NCBI GenBank assembly: GCA_963727755.1
Contig: CAVSHN010000014.1
Location: forward strand, 248,001-312,000
Reading direction: 5' to 3'
Source of the DNA: DASYAN01 sp963727755
GTDB lineage: Bacteria > Chloroflexota > Ktedonobacteria > Ktedonobacterales > Ktedonobacteraceae
Length of the DNA stretch: 64,000 nt
A program made the translations under genes and the position numbers. Each line of letters begins with the position of its first letter. The stretch's first letter is position 1. The notes below the pieces were generated by a model, which saw only the letters and a list, made by a program, of their open reading frames with translations, searched no databases and had not been told where the DNA came from. Below, piece by piece: positions 20,019-28,381 of the stretch.

Positions 20019-20738
20019 CTATACGTGAAGATCCCATATTGTTTGCCCAGACCCAACGATATCAGGCGAGAAATTGAGCACGAAACTATGGATGGATGAG
20101 GGAACTTCATAGGCGAGGCTTCCTCGCAAAGGACTACCAGCCTCCACTTTGCCGTCCAGTGTAGAACTGGCATTTGGGTCAATAGTCTCATCATATTTCT
20201 GCCCGGTTGAGTCTTGCAGCGTGAAGAATAACATGCTGCTCACATTCTGCTCAGTACTGGACAGATTGGTCATAGAGATATCCAGTACCAGATAGGTATC
20301 GCCGCTCTTGAGAGCAGAGAACTGGCCGCCATCATCCGTTTTCACTGAGTTGACAATGATCTGCCACGTGTCGCCAACCTTCACCGTGTCGCCAACCTTG
20401 AAATGCTGAGTATTAGTACTATTGGCTGTCGATGAGTTACCTGATGTGGTAACAGCCGTTCCAGTGTTGCTCTTGCCACTATTGCTAGCTATGCCGATAA
20501 TCGCAATGAGAATCACGACAGCGGCTATAATGCCACAGCCTATACCAACTTTGCTTTTCTTCTTGGGGGCCTGCTGAGGCTGTGGTGGCTGTGGTGGCTG
20601 TGGTGACTGCATAGGTGGATATCCTGGTGGGGGATATCCTGGCTGCATAGGTGGGTACTGTGTGTAGGGTCCTGGCGGCGGCGAAAATTGCGGCTGGCCA
20701 GGATTGGGCTGTTGAGGCCCGTCCGGGTATTGATTCAT
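20019..20738 (-). CDS. Membrane-anchored DUF4352 protein with proline-rich N-terminus
   Basis: 239 residues from ATG 20738 (MNQYPDGPQQPNPG). The frame is open to 20810, but the extra 24 residues look non-coding. Order: a Pro/Gln/Tyr-rich cytoplasmic tail (residues 1-60, PGYPP-type repeats), a basic stop (KKKSK), one transmembrane helix (IGCGIIAAVVILIAIIGIAS), a Ser/Thr/Asn linker, then a domain matching the DUF4352 pattern (FKVGDTVKVGDTWQIIVNSVKT, YLVLDISMTNLSS, GSLAYEVPSS), an extracellular immunoglobulin-like fold by family knowledge. It sits between hsdM and an unknown operon and is bracketed by 75-bp repeats, so it is probably cargo that arrived with them. Its role in the restriction locus is unclear. 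Confidence 0.8.
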   Translation of the reverse strand: MNQYPDGPQQPNPGQPQFSPPPGPYTQYPPMQPGYPPPGYPPMQSPQPPQPPQPQQAPKKKSKVGIGCGIIAAVVILIAIIGIASNSGKSNTGTAVTTSGNSSTANSTNTQHFKVGDTVKVGDTWQIIVNSVKTDDGGQFSALKSGDTYLVLDISMTNLSSTEQNVSSMLFFTLQDSTGQKYDETIDPNASSTLDGKVEAGSPLRGSLAYEVPSSIHSFVLNFSPDIVGSGQTIWDLHV

Positions 20739-21149
20739 GAAAATACCTGCTTTCGCGAAAGATAGAGGTGTGCATCTTACAAATATACACATATATCGAA
20801 ACGAGTGCATGAGGGGATGGTAACAGTACAGGTATTTTAGTAAAGCAGATGAACCATCAGATTTGCATTATAGCGCTATTCTGAGCCTATCTATTTTCCG
20901 TACTCCTTCAATAGGCTAGCGATGCTTTGAGCTTCTGAAGTATCACAAGCATCCCGATAACCTTACAGGTGCCCGCGTTATTTATACCGCTTTGTACTAG
21001 CTATACTGTCAGCAGCCATAGATTGTGAGTTCAACAAGCTGAGAGGATCTCATTTTGTGACCATCGACAGTATAGTAGGCTGTCAACGTAACCTCAGGCA
21101 AGTATCGCAATTTCACAGATCGAATATTTCTTTAGGGCAACAATGAGAG
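20739..21149. other. Intergenic region holding repeat copy B
   Basis: Contains the second 75-bp direct repeat (20911-20985). No open frame with gene character. Confidence 0.4.
20911..20985. repeat. 75-bp direct repeat, copy B
   Basis: Second copy of 19880-19954, offset constant at 1031 bp across its length, so no indels separate the copies. Confidence 0.75.
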
Positions 21150-21716
21150 TCAATCAAGAGCATCAAGCTTTATATCACGGCGTGTTGTGAATCGAATGAG
21201 TAATGTCTGTACAGCATTTACAGCTTCATCCGTTAAAGAGACGATACGCTCCAAGTCTTTTAATAAATCTGGATGAACTGTTGTTACCCGCCGAAAGTCC
21301 ACGTAGCTTTCGCCCATTATCTCACCATAAGCTGGTAAATAGCAGTAGCTAAAATTCTTATTTTCTCTAATAAACCCTTGATGCTCTGGTTGTACCAAAC
21401 CCAATGGACGTATCAAAGCTACCTGTCGATGTTTGGGGTCTTTATCCATTTCGCAGCCATGGGTGAGAATCATACCAAGGGCTACTTGACAGGATGCCAA
21501 AACTTGCTCGCCTTCAGGTTGGGTAATTTTTAATCCCCCCTGCGGAACGCTTAAGCCATATTCATAAGGAGTCAACCTCATGCCCCACTTAGTGGACTCT
21601 TCACGTATGATTCTCAGGGGCAGCGGAGGTCTTAGATGAATATGCGGAACATTGCGGACAATATCCCCATAGCACCAGAGTGGATCTACATTCCGGTAAT
21701 ATTCCTCTGCCTTCAT
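21150..21716 (-). CDS. Unknown protein, third gene of a three-gene operon
   Basis: 188 residues from ATG 21716; GGGAG lies about 12 bases upstream. No signal peptide or membrane helix. A notable stretch, VALGMILTHGCEMDKDPKHR, has a hydrophobic strand leading to His, Cys and acidic residues, and could be a metal or active site. It is the last gene of a compact minus-strand set (22312-23025, 21737-22315, 21150-21716) lying inside the type I restriction locus. I do not recognise the family. Position among restriction genes is compatible with a defence or toxin-antitoxin role, but nothing in the sequence proves it. Confidence 0.72.
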   Translation of the reverse strand: MKAEEYYRNVDPLWCYGDIVRNVPHIHLRPPLPLRIIREESTKWGMRLTPYEYGLSVPQGGLKITQPEGEQVLASCQVALGMILTHGCEMDKDPKHRQVALIRPLGLVQPEHQGFIRENKNFSYCYLPAYGEIMGESYVDFRRVTTVHPDLLKDLERIVSLTDEAVNAVQTLLIRFTTRRDIKLDALD

Positions 21717-21736
21717 TAATCTATAGCACTCCCTAC

Positions 21737-22315
21737 TTAAACTACAGGATAGTCATCAGGATCGAATGGCAGAGGAATATCTTCTATCTCCGTAGGACGG
21801 CTTATTCTATCCAGTGCACTTACCAAATCCTTAAAAGACAAACCTTGATTAGTATCTACGTGAATTGTTTCTAGCTCTTCTTCCTCTTGTAGCACTTGTA
21901 TTGATACCCAAGGGGTCCTAGTCAGATCACTTATACTGCGTCTAGTCTGCATTCCTAGATATCCGAGAATTGACTCAGAAAGACCATATCTAGAGCAGGT
22001 ACGAGTCTCCGTTGGTGCTTCTAAGCAAGAGGAATCGAGATAAGACGCACTTAGTCCTGATGTATTCCCTGTATCTGGAAAGTATTTCTCATAATCAGCT
22101 ATATGCTGAAAAAATACAAATCGGTGAGCAACAGATGAATTGACTGACATATTCACTGCAGTCCCATACGTAGAAGTAGAACCTGTGGAACGCTCAGCAA
22201 GCTGCAACGATTTTTCTTGAGAAACACGCTCCTTGCCTAAAGTCATCGTAGGCATCCATACAGCACACTCATCAAAAGAGTTACTCTTGCTAAAAGTAGC
22301 TGGTAGTACCATCAT
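21737..22315 (-). CDS. Unknown protein, second gene of a three-gene operon
   Basis: 192 residues. The ATG at 22315 overlaps the TGA of the preceding gene (ATGA), so the two are translationally coupled. Ser/Thr-rich first half without signal peptide; acidic C-terminus (EIEDIPLPFDPDDYPVV). The middle (ISDLTRTPWVSIQVLQEEEE) looks like a small folded domain. No family recognised. The tight coupling suggests the product acts together with the 237-residue protein encoded just before it. Confidence 0.68.
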   Translation of the reverse strand: MMVLPATFSKSNSFDECAVWMPTMTLGKERVSQEKSLQLAERSTGSTSTYGTAVNMSVNSSVAHRFVFFQHIADYEKYFPDTGNTSGLSASYLDSSCLEAPTETRTCSRYGLSESILGYLGMQTRRSISDLTRTPWVSIQVLQEEEELETIHVDTNQGLSFKDLVSALDRISRPTEIEDIPLPFDPDDYPVV

Positions 22316-23025
22316 AAATTTTCTCCAGGGGAAATTTCGGGGAATGGGAAAAGTGACGCCTTCACCTTTAAAAGCAGGTCATAGCTCTGTTGAAAAATTT
22401 CTTTGAGTAATTCAAGGGATATGCTCTCAGGGTTAGCAACGTGGGCATTACAGGACATGAACAGATCGTTTGTTTGTGCATTCTGCCCTCGTGGCTCAAT
22501 AACCAAGGTATACATCACCCCAGAATCATCTGATAAAAACATACGAACTGCCCCACCTACAGGACTAATATTTTTTGGTAAGAAGCTATGATTTTGCTGC
22601 AAGAGTTTCTCCGTAACTGCTACAGCAGCAGAAATCCCCTCTGGTGATTTGAATACTACTTCCCAGTTCGCGCCAATGGCACTTATATCCTTTATATTAA
22701 GCGCATCTACTAAGACAATAGCTGTCTTAGGGATCTTTGCTCCCTCAGGATCGATATTTCCTGAACGGTCATGAACTTCAACACGCAAAGGACCTAAGCT
22801 AACAGTCTTTTGGCTTTTCATGCTCTCAATTTGTAGTGTTCCTGTAGCAGCACCAATGGTCAGATCGAGATTAATCCCTTGGCCGATTGTCAAAGGTTTC
22901 CTCATTAGCATTGCAAGGCCGCTTCCCTCAAACAATAACAGCGGGTTTACGGTTTGCGGCAAAGGCTTTTCAGGAATAATGACGATATTTGCGTCAAGGA
23001 TTTCAAACACCTCATCACTTGACAT
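22312..23025 (-). CDS. Unknown protein, first gene of a three-gene operon
   Basis: 237 residues. The ATG at 23025 is preceded by a strong GGGAGGGGAG. It appears soluble and alpha/beta: an N-terminal half of alternating strands (ANIVIIPEKPLPQTVNPLLL) and a C-terminal half with GGAVRMFLSDDSGVMYTLVIEP and a final amphipathic helix. No catalytic signature is obvious. It leads the operon, so its promoter should lie in 23026-23120, which also contains an 83-bp inverted-repeat element. Function unknown. Confidence 0.7.
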   Translation of the reverse strand: MSSDEVFEILDANIVIIPEKPLPQTVNPLLLFEGSGLAMLMRKPLTIGQGINLDLTIGAATGTLQIESMKSQKTVSLGPLRVEVHDRSGNIDPEGAKIPKTAIVLVDALNIKDISAIGANWEVVFKSPEGISAAVAVTEKLLQQNHSFLPKNISPVGGAVRMFLSDDSGVMYTLVIEPRGQNAQTNDLFMSCNAHVANPESISLELLKEIFQQSYDLLLKVKASLFPFPEISPGENL

Positions 23026-23041
23026 AGAACTCCCCTCCCTT

Positions 23042-23124
23042 TAGGGATGAGCGAGCAATAAGGTCCGAACGGTGGTTGGTACCCAGGATCACCAAAATCC
23101 GAAGTTAAATTTCGCTCATCCCTA
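23042..23124. repeat. Inverted-repeat element (13-bp perfect arms)
   Basis: TAGGGATGAGCGA at 23042-23054 is exactly complementary to TCGCTCATCCCTA at 23112-23124, enclosing 57 bp. It lies directly upstream of the three-gene operon. It could be a small non-autonomous element or a large hairpin; there is no T-run as for a terminator. Confidence 0.7.
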
Positions 23125-23336
23125 GTTTTGTCCGTCAGTGCAATAGCGACGACCCACTGAGCTTGGTAATACCCTATGATCTAAGCTTACAGTACGCGGA
23201 TTTTCCGCTGACGGAATTTTGTAGTTGTTCACCACATAAGTATACACCAAATTACGCAAGATAGCGCACTTCATTACAAAGTTCTGCAATAAAACAATAT
23301 CATCGGCCATACCTCTGCCTGCAAGAAGAAGATCAG

Positions 23337-23425
23337 CGACCCTCTTCCAAGGCGGGACGGATGATCTCAAAGCGTTCTTGGGCTTGTGCTCTTTGAGCTT
23401 CTGAAAGGGCCGTAAGTGGTAACGG
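23337..23425 (-). pseudogene. Remnant of a Mu-like transposase N-terminus
   Basis: On the minus strand one frame reads ALSEAQRAQAQERFEIIRPA then LEEGR and a stop. This LSEAQRAxAxxRFEIIRPxLEEG pattern is typical of the start of Mu-type transposases that carry an N-terminal helix-turn-helix. Only about 28 residues remain and the following helix-turn-helix is lost. The 112-codon open frame at 23122-23460 on the same strand is an out-of-frame shadow over it. Confidence 0.5.
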
Positions 23426-23545
23426 TGGTTTGGACATTCCCAGTCTTCTCTCACCCGCAAGGAGCCAACAACTTGCTCTTCTTTAAGTATATCTGATAAC
23501 CAGAATAATTGTCAAAATTCTACAGAGCTATATTCGATTTGAGAC

Positions 23546-25288
23546 CTAATCCCACAACAGCAGCGGCATCTGCACCAAATCATACAATTCCTCCTTATCC
23601 ATCTCATCCTGTTCCACATCACCTTTCTCCGCAGTGCCATTCTCATGTGCACTCGCACTGCTGAGCAATCCATCAAGCAATTCTGACGGTTGAGCATCTT
23701 TCAGCAACTGCCATTGGGGAACAAACTCTTGCGCCTTCGCTTTCTTACCGCGTGCAACCTTTACCCCTCCATTGCTACCACGCCGCTTCCCCTCCACAAC
23801 TCGCCTCGTACGCTCCTGCTGAATACGCTCTAGCAGCACGCTAGCTGGCTCATCATTTGGATCTTGCAGCACAAGCCGACCCGAAAATGCCAGCTCAAGT
23901 ATGCTCTGCCGTGCCCGCTCAATACGATTGAGACTGGTCTCGATGGCAATTTCCGCCTGCTCAATGACGGAGAGACGGCGCTCGACTTCGGCGACGATTT
24001 GCTGTTGTTCAGCTAGGGGAGGCAAGGGAAATGGTAAGTCACGACAAATTTCTAGTGTAAGGTTGTGCTGACCTGCTGTAGTTTTTGCTCGCTTTGTCGC
24101 CCAAATAAGAATATGCTCTGTCAATATAGAAATAACCAGCAATTTCCTATTATATCCATCTATTGGCCTAAAAAATACTATTGCCTGATTTATGTTCCAT
24201 TCGGAGTAAGTATCAGGAACGACAGAAACTTTACCTAATGGAGGCCCAACAATATTCATTAAAACATCGCCAGGAAACACTTTTGAACGAGCAAGATCAT
24301 GAGTATGGGTATCTTTGTCTACAAAAGTAGGCTTAACGCTAAAGTCCAGATAACCATTATGTGTTAAATTATAGACCTTAATAAAAGGAATATCACCATT
24401 TTCATTATGAAGCTTATCAGCAGCAGGAGTTGTTCCCTTAGTAATGAACTCACAGAATTGTTCTGCTCTTGCCCAACACCACCCCTCCGGCAAATCCGGC
24501 AACACAATCACATCAGGCTCTTTAGGCTCCTCATAGCGCAACTTCCTCGGATCTTTCCCTTTCGCCAGTTGCTCAGCCTCCCACTTCGCACGACGCTCGG
24601 CCAGGATACGCTCTAACAATTGCGGGCCTGACTCGACGGCAGGATGCTCGGCACGCCATTTCTCGGTGAGCTTCCCTTCAATGGCATGCTTGAGGACTGA
24701 GGCACGAGTTCGCTTGAGCTTTTGCTTGTTCTGCTGCAATGTTGTGGTAACGACATCAAGGATGGTGAAGCGTTCTTCGATGGCTGAGACGATGCGTTGT
24801 TGTTCACGAAGAGGTGCAAGAGGTATCTGGAAATGCCGTATGTGTTCTAAACCTAAATCAGGTTGAGCTGTCGCACGTGTATCGCGCTTGATCTGTGCTT
24901 GAACAATCTCTGATCTAAGCGCAAAAACAAGATAATTTGTTAGCATAGGTATCGGGATCGTTTTTATGATTGCAATGCTATAAGATGCTTGAAAATCCAT
25001 ATTTGTGGAAATTTTACGAACTTCTCCAACTGTTCCATAACGTGATAAAAGTATATCTCCCTTCTCTGGTTTTATCTTACGAGATAAATCCGCATAGTCT
25101 TCATAGGATATTTGTTTAGCCGTCTCAAAGTCAATATTATCCCGTCCATAAAAGTTCTTTGTACTAATATATGGAATACCAAGATCCACTGGTTTTGGCA
25201 TTTTATGATCGACATCACCAATACGATATGCAAGTTCCTCCAAACTTGCCCAGCACCACCCCTCAGGCAATTCCTTTTCCTCGCTCAT
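23546..25288 (-). CDS. hsdS: Type I restriction-modification specificity subunit
   Basis: 580 residues, long for HsdS because of a charged spacer and C-terminal tail. Two target-recognition domains: the first begins LPEGWCWASLEELAYRIGDV and ends with the conserved IPLAPLREQQRIV helix start. The second begins LPEGWCWARAEQFCEF, about residue 265, and ends with FPLPPLAEQQQIV. Each is followed by a long conserved helix. Each target-recognition domain reads one half of a bipartite DNA target. The gene overlaps hsdR by ATGA (25285-25288), so the two are coupled. The tail after about residue 490 is basic then acidic and is not part of the usual fold. Confidence 0.95.
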   Translation of the reverse strand: MSEEKELPEGWCWASLEELAYRIGDVDHKMPKPVDLGIPYISTKNFYGRDNIDFETAKQISYEDYADLSRKIKPEKGDILLSRYGTVGEVRKISTNMDFQASYSIAIIKTIPIPMLTNYLVFALRSEIVQAQIKRDTRATAQPDLGLEHIRHFQIPLAPLREQQRIVSAIEERFTILDVVTTTLQQNKQKLKRTRASVLKHAIEGKLTEKWRAEHPAVESGPQLLERILAERRAKWEAEQLAKGKDPRKLRYEEPKEPDVIVLPDLPEGWCWARAEQFCEFITKGTTPAADKLHNENGDIPFIKVYNLTHNGYLDFSVKPTFVDKDTHTHDLARSKVFPGDVLMNIVGPPLGKVSVVPDTYSEWNINQAIVFFRPIDGYNRKLLVISILTEHILIWATKRAKTTAGQHNLTLEICRDLPFPLPPLAEQQQIVAEVERRLSVIEQAEIAIETSLNRIERARQSILELAFSGRLVLQDPNDEPASVLLERIQQERTRRVVEGKRRGSNGGVKVARGKKAKAQEFVPQWQLLKDAQPSELLDGLLSSASAHENGTAEKGDVEQDEMDKEELYDLVQMPLLLWD

Positions 25289-28089
25289 GCAGCTAACCTC
25301 TCGTTCAAGTCTTGTAGGATTGTGGGCAATTCGATCCCAAATAGTTGACGGGCTTTGCCCAGGCCACCACGCTGGATGAATGGGCTCTGCTCAAAGTCGT
25401 CGGTCTCGATGGTGACCGATGAGGCGATGGTGTCGCGGATCATGGTCAGCCATTGCAGTTGCTCGGCGGTGAAGGGTTTGCCTCGCAGGCGCTCTTGCTC
25501 CTTCAGCCAGATGGCGAAACGTTGTGCAACCACTTCACTGTATGGCTCCAGCATGGCGTCCTCGTTATGGTCGCGCTCTATAGTATAACGGATGAGCGAG
25601 ACGATGTCAGTAAGCATGCGTTTAGTACTCTTGCCACTCTTGACACGGGGACGGTCGAGCATTTCGTAGGCCTGCCAGAGCTTGTCGGTGGTTAGTGCGA
25701 GCGGAGGACGGGCTATGGCTTCGTTGAGTTGTTTGACGTCTTCGTAGCGCAGACGAGCAGTACGAGGACGGCTGTAGAATATTTGTAGGGCGGCAATCTC
25801 GTCACGGTGCTGCTCGATAAATTGATGGAATGTGGTGATGGTCTGGCGAGCGCTGTCTTCAGCTTGAACATCCCAGTCCGCAGTAAGCAGGCGATCCTGA
25901 CTGACGATATCGATGATCTGCTCGTCACGCTGCTGAGTCTTGACAAGCGCATCACGCAGGTCTGGATTGTCGAATGGCGCTGCCGCTTCCATGATGAGAC
26001 GCTTGGCTGCGGTGAGCACTTCAGGATCATCTACACTGAGATAGGTCTTGCCACTTTCCCGTTGCACTACCTCCAATTGCACCTCTGGATTGAGGGCCGT
26101 CACTAGATGGCTTGCCAACTCATGAATACTATGCCCGCTGATGGCTCGGATCATGGCCTCTTCCGCAGGATTTGCACGCTTGGCTAGGCGTCCAAGGCGA
26201 CTAACTAGCGTTGGTAGCAGGTCTGGATCACGCCTCCATTTGCCTACAGCTACAGCATCCAGCACTTTTTTGAGTGGCTCAGCAGCTTTGCGCTCAAGCG
26301 GCGGATAATCAGTCTTGACTTGCTCACAAACACCTACAGCATCGACAATTACAAAATGCGTCTTACCACCATTTGCAGGCGTCACCGCTTGAAATTCATT
26401 GTCATCGATTGTGCGACTACCACGACCCTTCATCTGCTCAAAAAGCCCTCGACTCTTGACCGAACGCATGAAGAGCAAGACTTCCAATGGCTTGATATCT
26501 GTTCCAGTCGAGATCATATCGACAGTGACGGCAATACGGGGATTATAACTGTTGCGGAAGGAGGCAATCAGTTCTTCTGGCTTGACGCCCGTGGTCTTAT
26601 AGGTAATCTTTTGCGCGAATTCATTGCCACGCGCAAATTCTTCACGTATGATCTGGACAATCTCGTCGGCGTGATTATCATCTTTGGCAAAGATTAGCGT
26701 TTTGGGTACGTCGTTGCGACCAGGAAATAGGATTGTTGGCAGGGCATCACGATAGGCCCGAATGACGGTGCGGATCTGATCGGGAGCCGTGACAAGACGA
26801 TCCAACTGCGTTGCGCTATAGGTTAGATCCTCATCAATCTGCTCCCAGCGCATAGCGCGTGTACGCCGCTCACGCTTGCCAATAAAGGAGAGCGGCTCAA
26901 TTGTGCTACCACGCTCGGAAATCTCGGTATTAATCCTAAACACCTGATAATCCACATTGACGCCATCTGCGACCGCTCGATCATGACCGTACTCCATCAC
27001 GAGATTCCGATTGAAAAAGCCAAAGGTCTGCTTATTAGGAGTCGCCGTCAGACCAACAATGGAAGCATCGAAGTACTCCAATACACTACGCCACTTGTTG
27101 TAAATGCTACGGTGACACTCGTCGGTAAAAATAATGTCGAAGGTCTCGATCGGGATCAGAGGATTATACTCCACTTCTTTGGGTGGCTCCCGATCGGCAT
27201 CCGTCTCAAAAAGGGATTGCTCTTCCTCCAAAGGATCGAGATCGGGTTCACCACGTAGGATAGCGTACAGACGCTGAATGGTCGTGATACACACACGCGC
27301 AACTGGATCGATCGAATTGGCCTGCAAATGCTGTACGTTATACAGTTCAGTAAATTTTCTGCCATCATCTGGGGTGACATACTGCTGAAACTCTTTGAGA
27401 GTCTGGCGTGCTAGATTTGAGCGATCGACGAGAAAGACTACCCGTTTAGCCCCACCGAATTTGATCAGGCGATAGATACTACTGACTGCTGTGTAGGTTT
27501 TGCCGCTACCCGTCGCCATCTGGATCAATGCACGAGGTCGGTCTTCTGCAAAGGACCGCTCAAGATTGGTAATCGCCTCTATCTGACAAGCCCGCAGACC
27601 CTGAGACGGTAATGGGGGCAAACGGCGCAGGCGAGCACGCAAGGTGTTATTTTGCTCATTGGGGATATTTTCAGGAGCTAGCGCAAGCCATGCCGCCAGT
27701 GTGTCAGGCCTATGGAAAGCGAAGACCGGACGACTACGAGGTACAGGGTCAAGATAGCTAGTGAAGCGTGTCTCAATGCCAGTGGTTTCATAGGCAAATG
27801 GCAACGGGAAACGGGCCGCTGGGAAGTCTTCGGGCAGGCCACTACGGTACTCATTACTTTGCTCTTCCACTCCAACGAGCGTCTGCCCCATCTTCTTCGC
27901 CTCAATTGTGCCAACGGCCTCGCGATCGACGAAAAGTAGGTAGTCTGTGGCTCCCTTCAAAGTAGAGAATTCGCGTACAGCTATGCCACGGCCCGCGCCC
28001 AAGTTCAGTCGAAGACGATCCTGCACAATCCAACCAGCCTGTTCGAGCAGTTTATCAATCCTCAATCGTGCCTGTTCTTCCGGTTTCAT
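25285..28089 (-). CDS. hsdR: Type I restriction enzyme, restriction/translocase subunit
   Basis: 934 residues. ATP-driven translocation and cleavage of unmodified DNA. The N-terminal nuclease domain shows GATDYLLFVDREAVGTIEAKK (Asp49, Glu63, Lys65; PD-(D/E)xK core). Helicase motifs: MATGSGKTYT (Walker A, about residue 191), DECHRSI (motif II), GLTATPNK (motif III), SRTIDD. The C-terminal part (EcoEI-type) binds HsdM/HsdS. Overall closest in style to EcoEI-type R subunits. All catalytic motifs are intact. It is the first gene of the hsdR-hsdS pair; a small RNA is encoded divergently just upstream. Confidence 0.95.
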   Translation of the reverse strand: MKPEEQARLRIDKLLEQAGWIVQDRLRLNLGAGRGIAVREFSTLKGATDYLLFVDREAVGTIEAKKMGQTLVGVEEQSNEYRSGLPEDFPAARFPLPFAYETTGIETRFTSYLDPVPRSRPVFAFHRPDTLAAWLALAPENIPNEQNNTLRARLRRLPPLPSQGLRACQIEAITNLERSFAEDRPRALIQMATGSGKTYTAVSSIYRLIKFGGAKRVVFLVDRSNLARQTLKEFQQYVTPDDGRKFTELYNVQHLQANSIDPVARVCITTIQRLYAILRGEPDLDPLEEEQSLFETDADREPPKEVEYNPLIPIETFDIIFTDECHRSIYNKWRSVLEYFDASIVGLTATPNKQTFGFFNRNLVMEYGHDRAVADGVNVDYQVFRINTEISERGSTIEPLSFIGKRERRTRAMRWEQIDEDLTYSATQLDRLVTAPDQIRTVIRAYRDALPTILFPGRNDVPKTLIFAKDDNHADEIVQIIREEFARGNEFAQKITYKTTGVKPEELIASFRNSYNPRIAVTVDMISTGTDIKPLEVLLFMRSVKSRGLFEQMKGRGSRTIDDNEFQAVTPANGGKTHFVIVDAVGVCEQVKTDYPPLERKAAEPLKKVLDAVAVGKWRRDPDLLPTLVSRLGRLAKRANPAEEAMIRAISGHSIHELASHLVTALNPEVQLEVVQRESGKTYLSVDDPEVLTAAKRLIMEAAAPFDNPDLRDALVKTQQRDEQIIDIVSQDRLLTADWDVQAEDSARQTITTFHQFIEQHRDEIAALQIFYSRPRTARLRYEDVKQLNEAIARPPLALTTDKLWQAYEMLDRPRVKSGKSTKRMLTDIVSLIRYTIERDHNEDAMLEPYSEVVAQRFAIWLKEQERLRGKPFTAEQLQWLTMIRDTIASSVTIETDDFEQSPFIQRGGLGKARQLFGIELPTILQDLNERLAA

Positions 28090-28221
28090 TGTGTCAATCC
28101 TTGCTTTGCTCGCTGGTTAGAGATTACAAATAAATGCCCTTGTCTGTAGGGTAGTATAGACGATTTCTAATTCTTATACAACAGGCTATGGGTGGCATAA
28201 CCGGAAAATGTTCCCAAATGC

Positions 28222-28251
28222 TTGACACAATCCACTACAGAGTGGTATAGT
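28222..28251 (+). promoter_or_regulatory. Sigma-70-type promoter of a small RNA
   Basis: TTGACA at 28222-28227, 18-bp spacer, TATAGT at 28246-28251. The spacer contains a palindrome CCACT-ACAG-AGTGG (28232-28245) between the two hexamers, which could be a repressor site. The start of transcription is expected near 28258. Confidence 0.75.
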
Positions 28252-28257
28252 ATAGTT

Positions 28258-28381
28258 GATCCGAATACGTTTCAGTTATTGACGAAGCCTGCAAGGGAGT
28301 AGGATTAGCCAGTCGAAAGACGGGGTGATTAGTTCTACACAAGCTAATCTAAAAATGCCCACTCTACGGAGTGGTTTTTTT
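28258..28381 (+). ncRNA. Candidate structured small RNA next to a DUF3800 gene
   Basis: About 124 nt between a consensus promoter and a strong terminator, with no open reading frame. Visible structure: a GTC-GAAA-GAC hairpin with GNRA-type tetraloop extended by CC/GG pairs (about 28311-28325), a GATTAG...CTAATC hairpin (about 28327-28349), then the terminator. It is convergent with the DUF3800 gene and its terminator T-run overlaps that gene's stop codon. Several conserved RNA motifs named DUF3800-I to -XI have been described next to DUF3800 genes (Weinberg and colleagues, 2017); I cannot say whether this is one of them. No TnpB or IscB gene is nearby, so an omega-RNA is unlikely. Confidence 0.65.
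28359..28381 (+). terminator. Rho-independent terminator of the small RNA
   Basis: Perfect stem CCACTC/GAGTGG with TACG tetraloop (28359-28374) followed by seven T. The stem arm is nearly the same sequence as the palindrome in the promoter spacer. Confidence 0.9.

Noticed and set aside
21737..22315. Assigning the three-gene operon to a named toxin-antitoxin or defence family
   Set aside because: No diagnostic motif was seen; only location suggests such a role.
23122..23460. 112-codon open frame downstream of hsdS
   Set aside because: A different frame on the same strand carries a clear transposase fragment, so this frame is a shadow.
28258..28381. Omega-RNA of a TnpB/IscB element or a retron RNA
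   Set aside because: No TnpB, IscB or reverse transcriptase gene within reach; the neighbours are hsdR and DUF3800.
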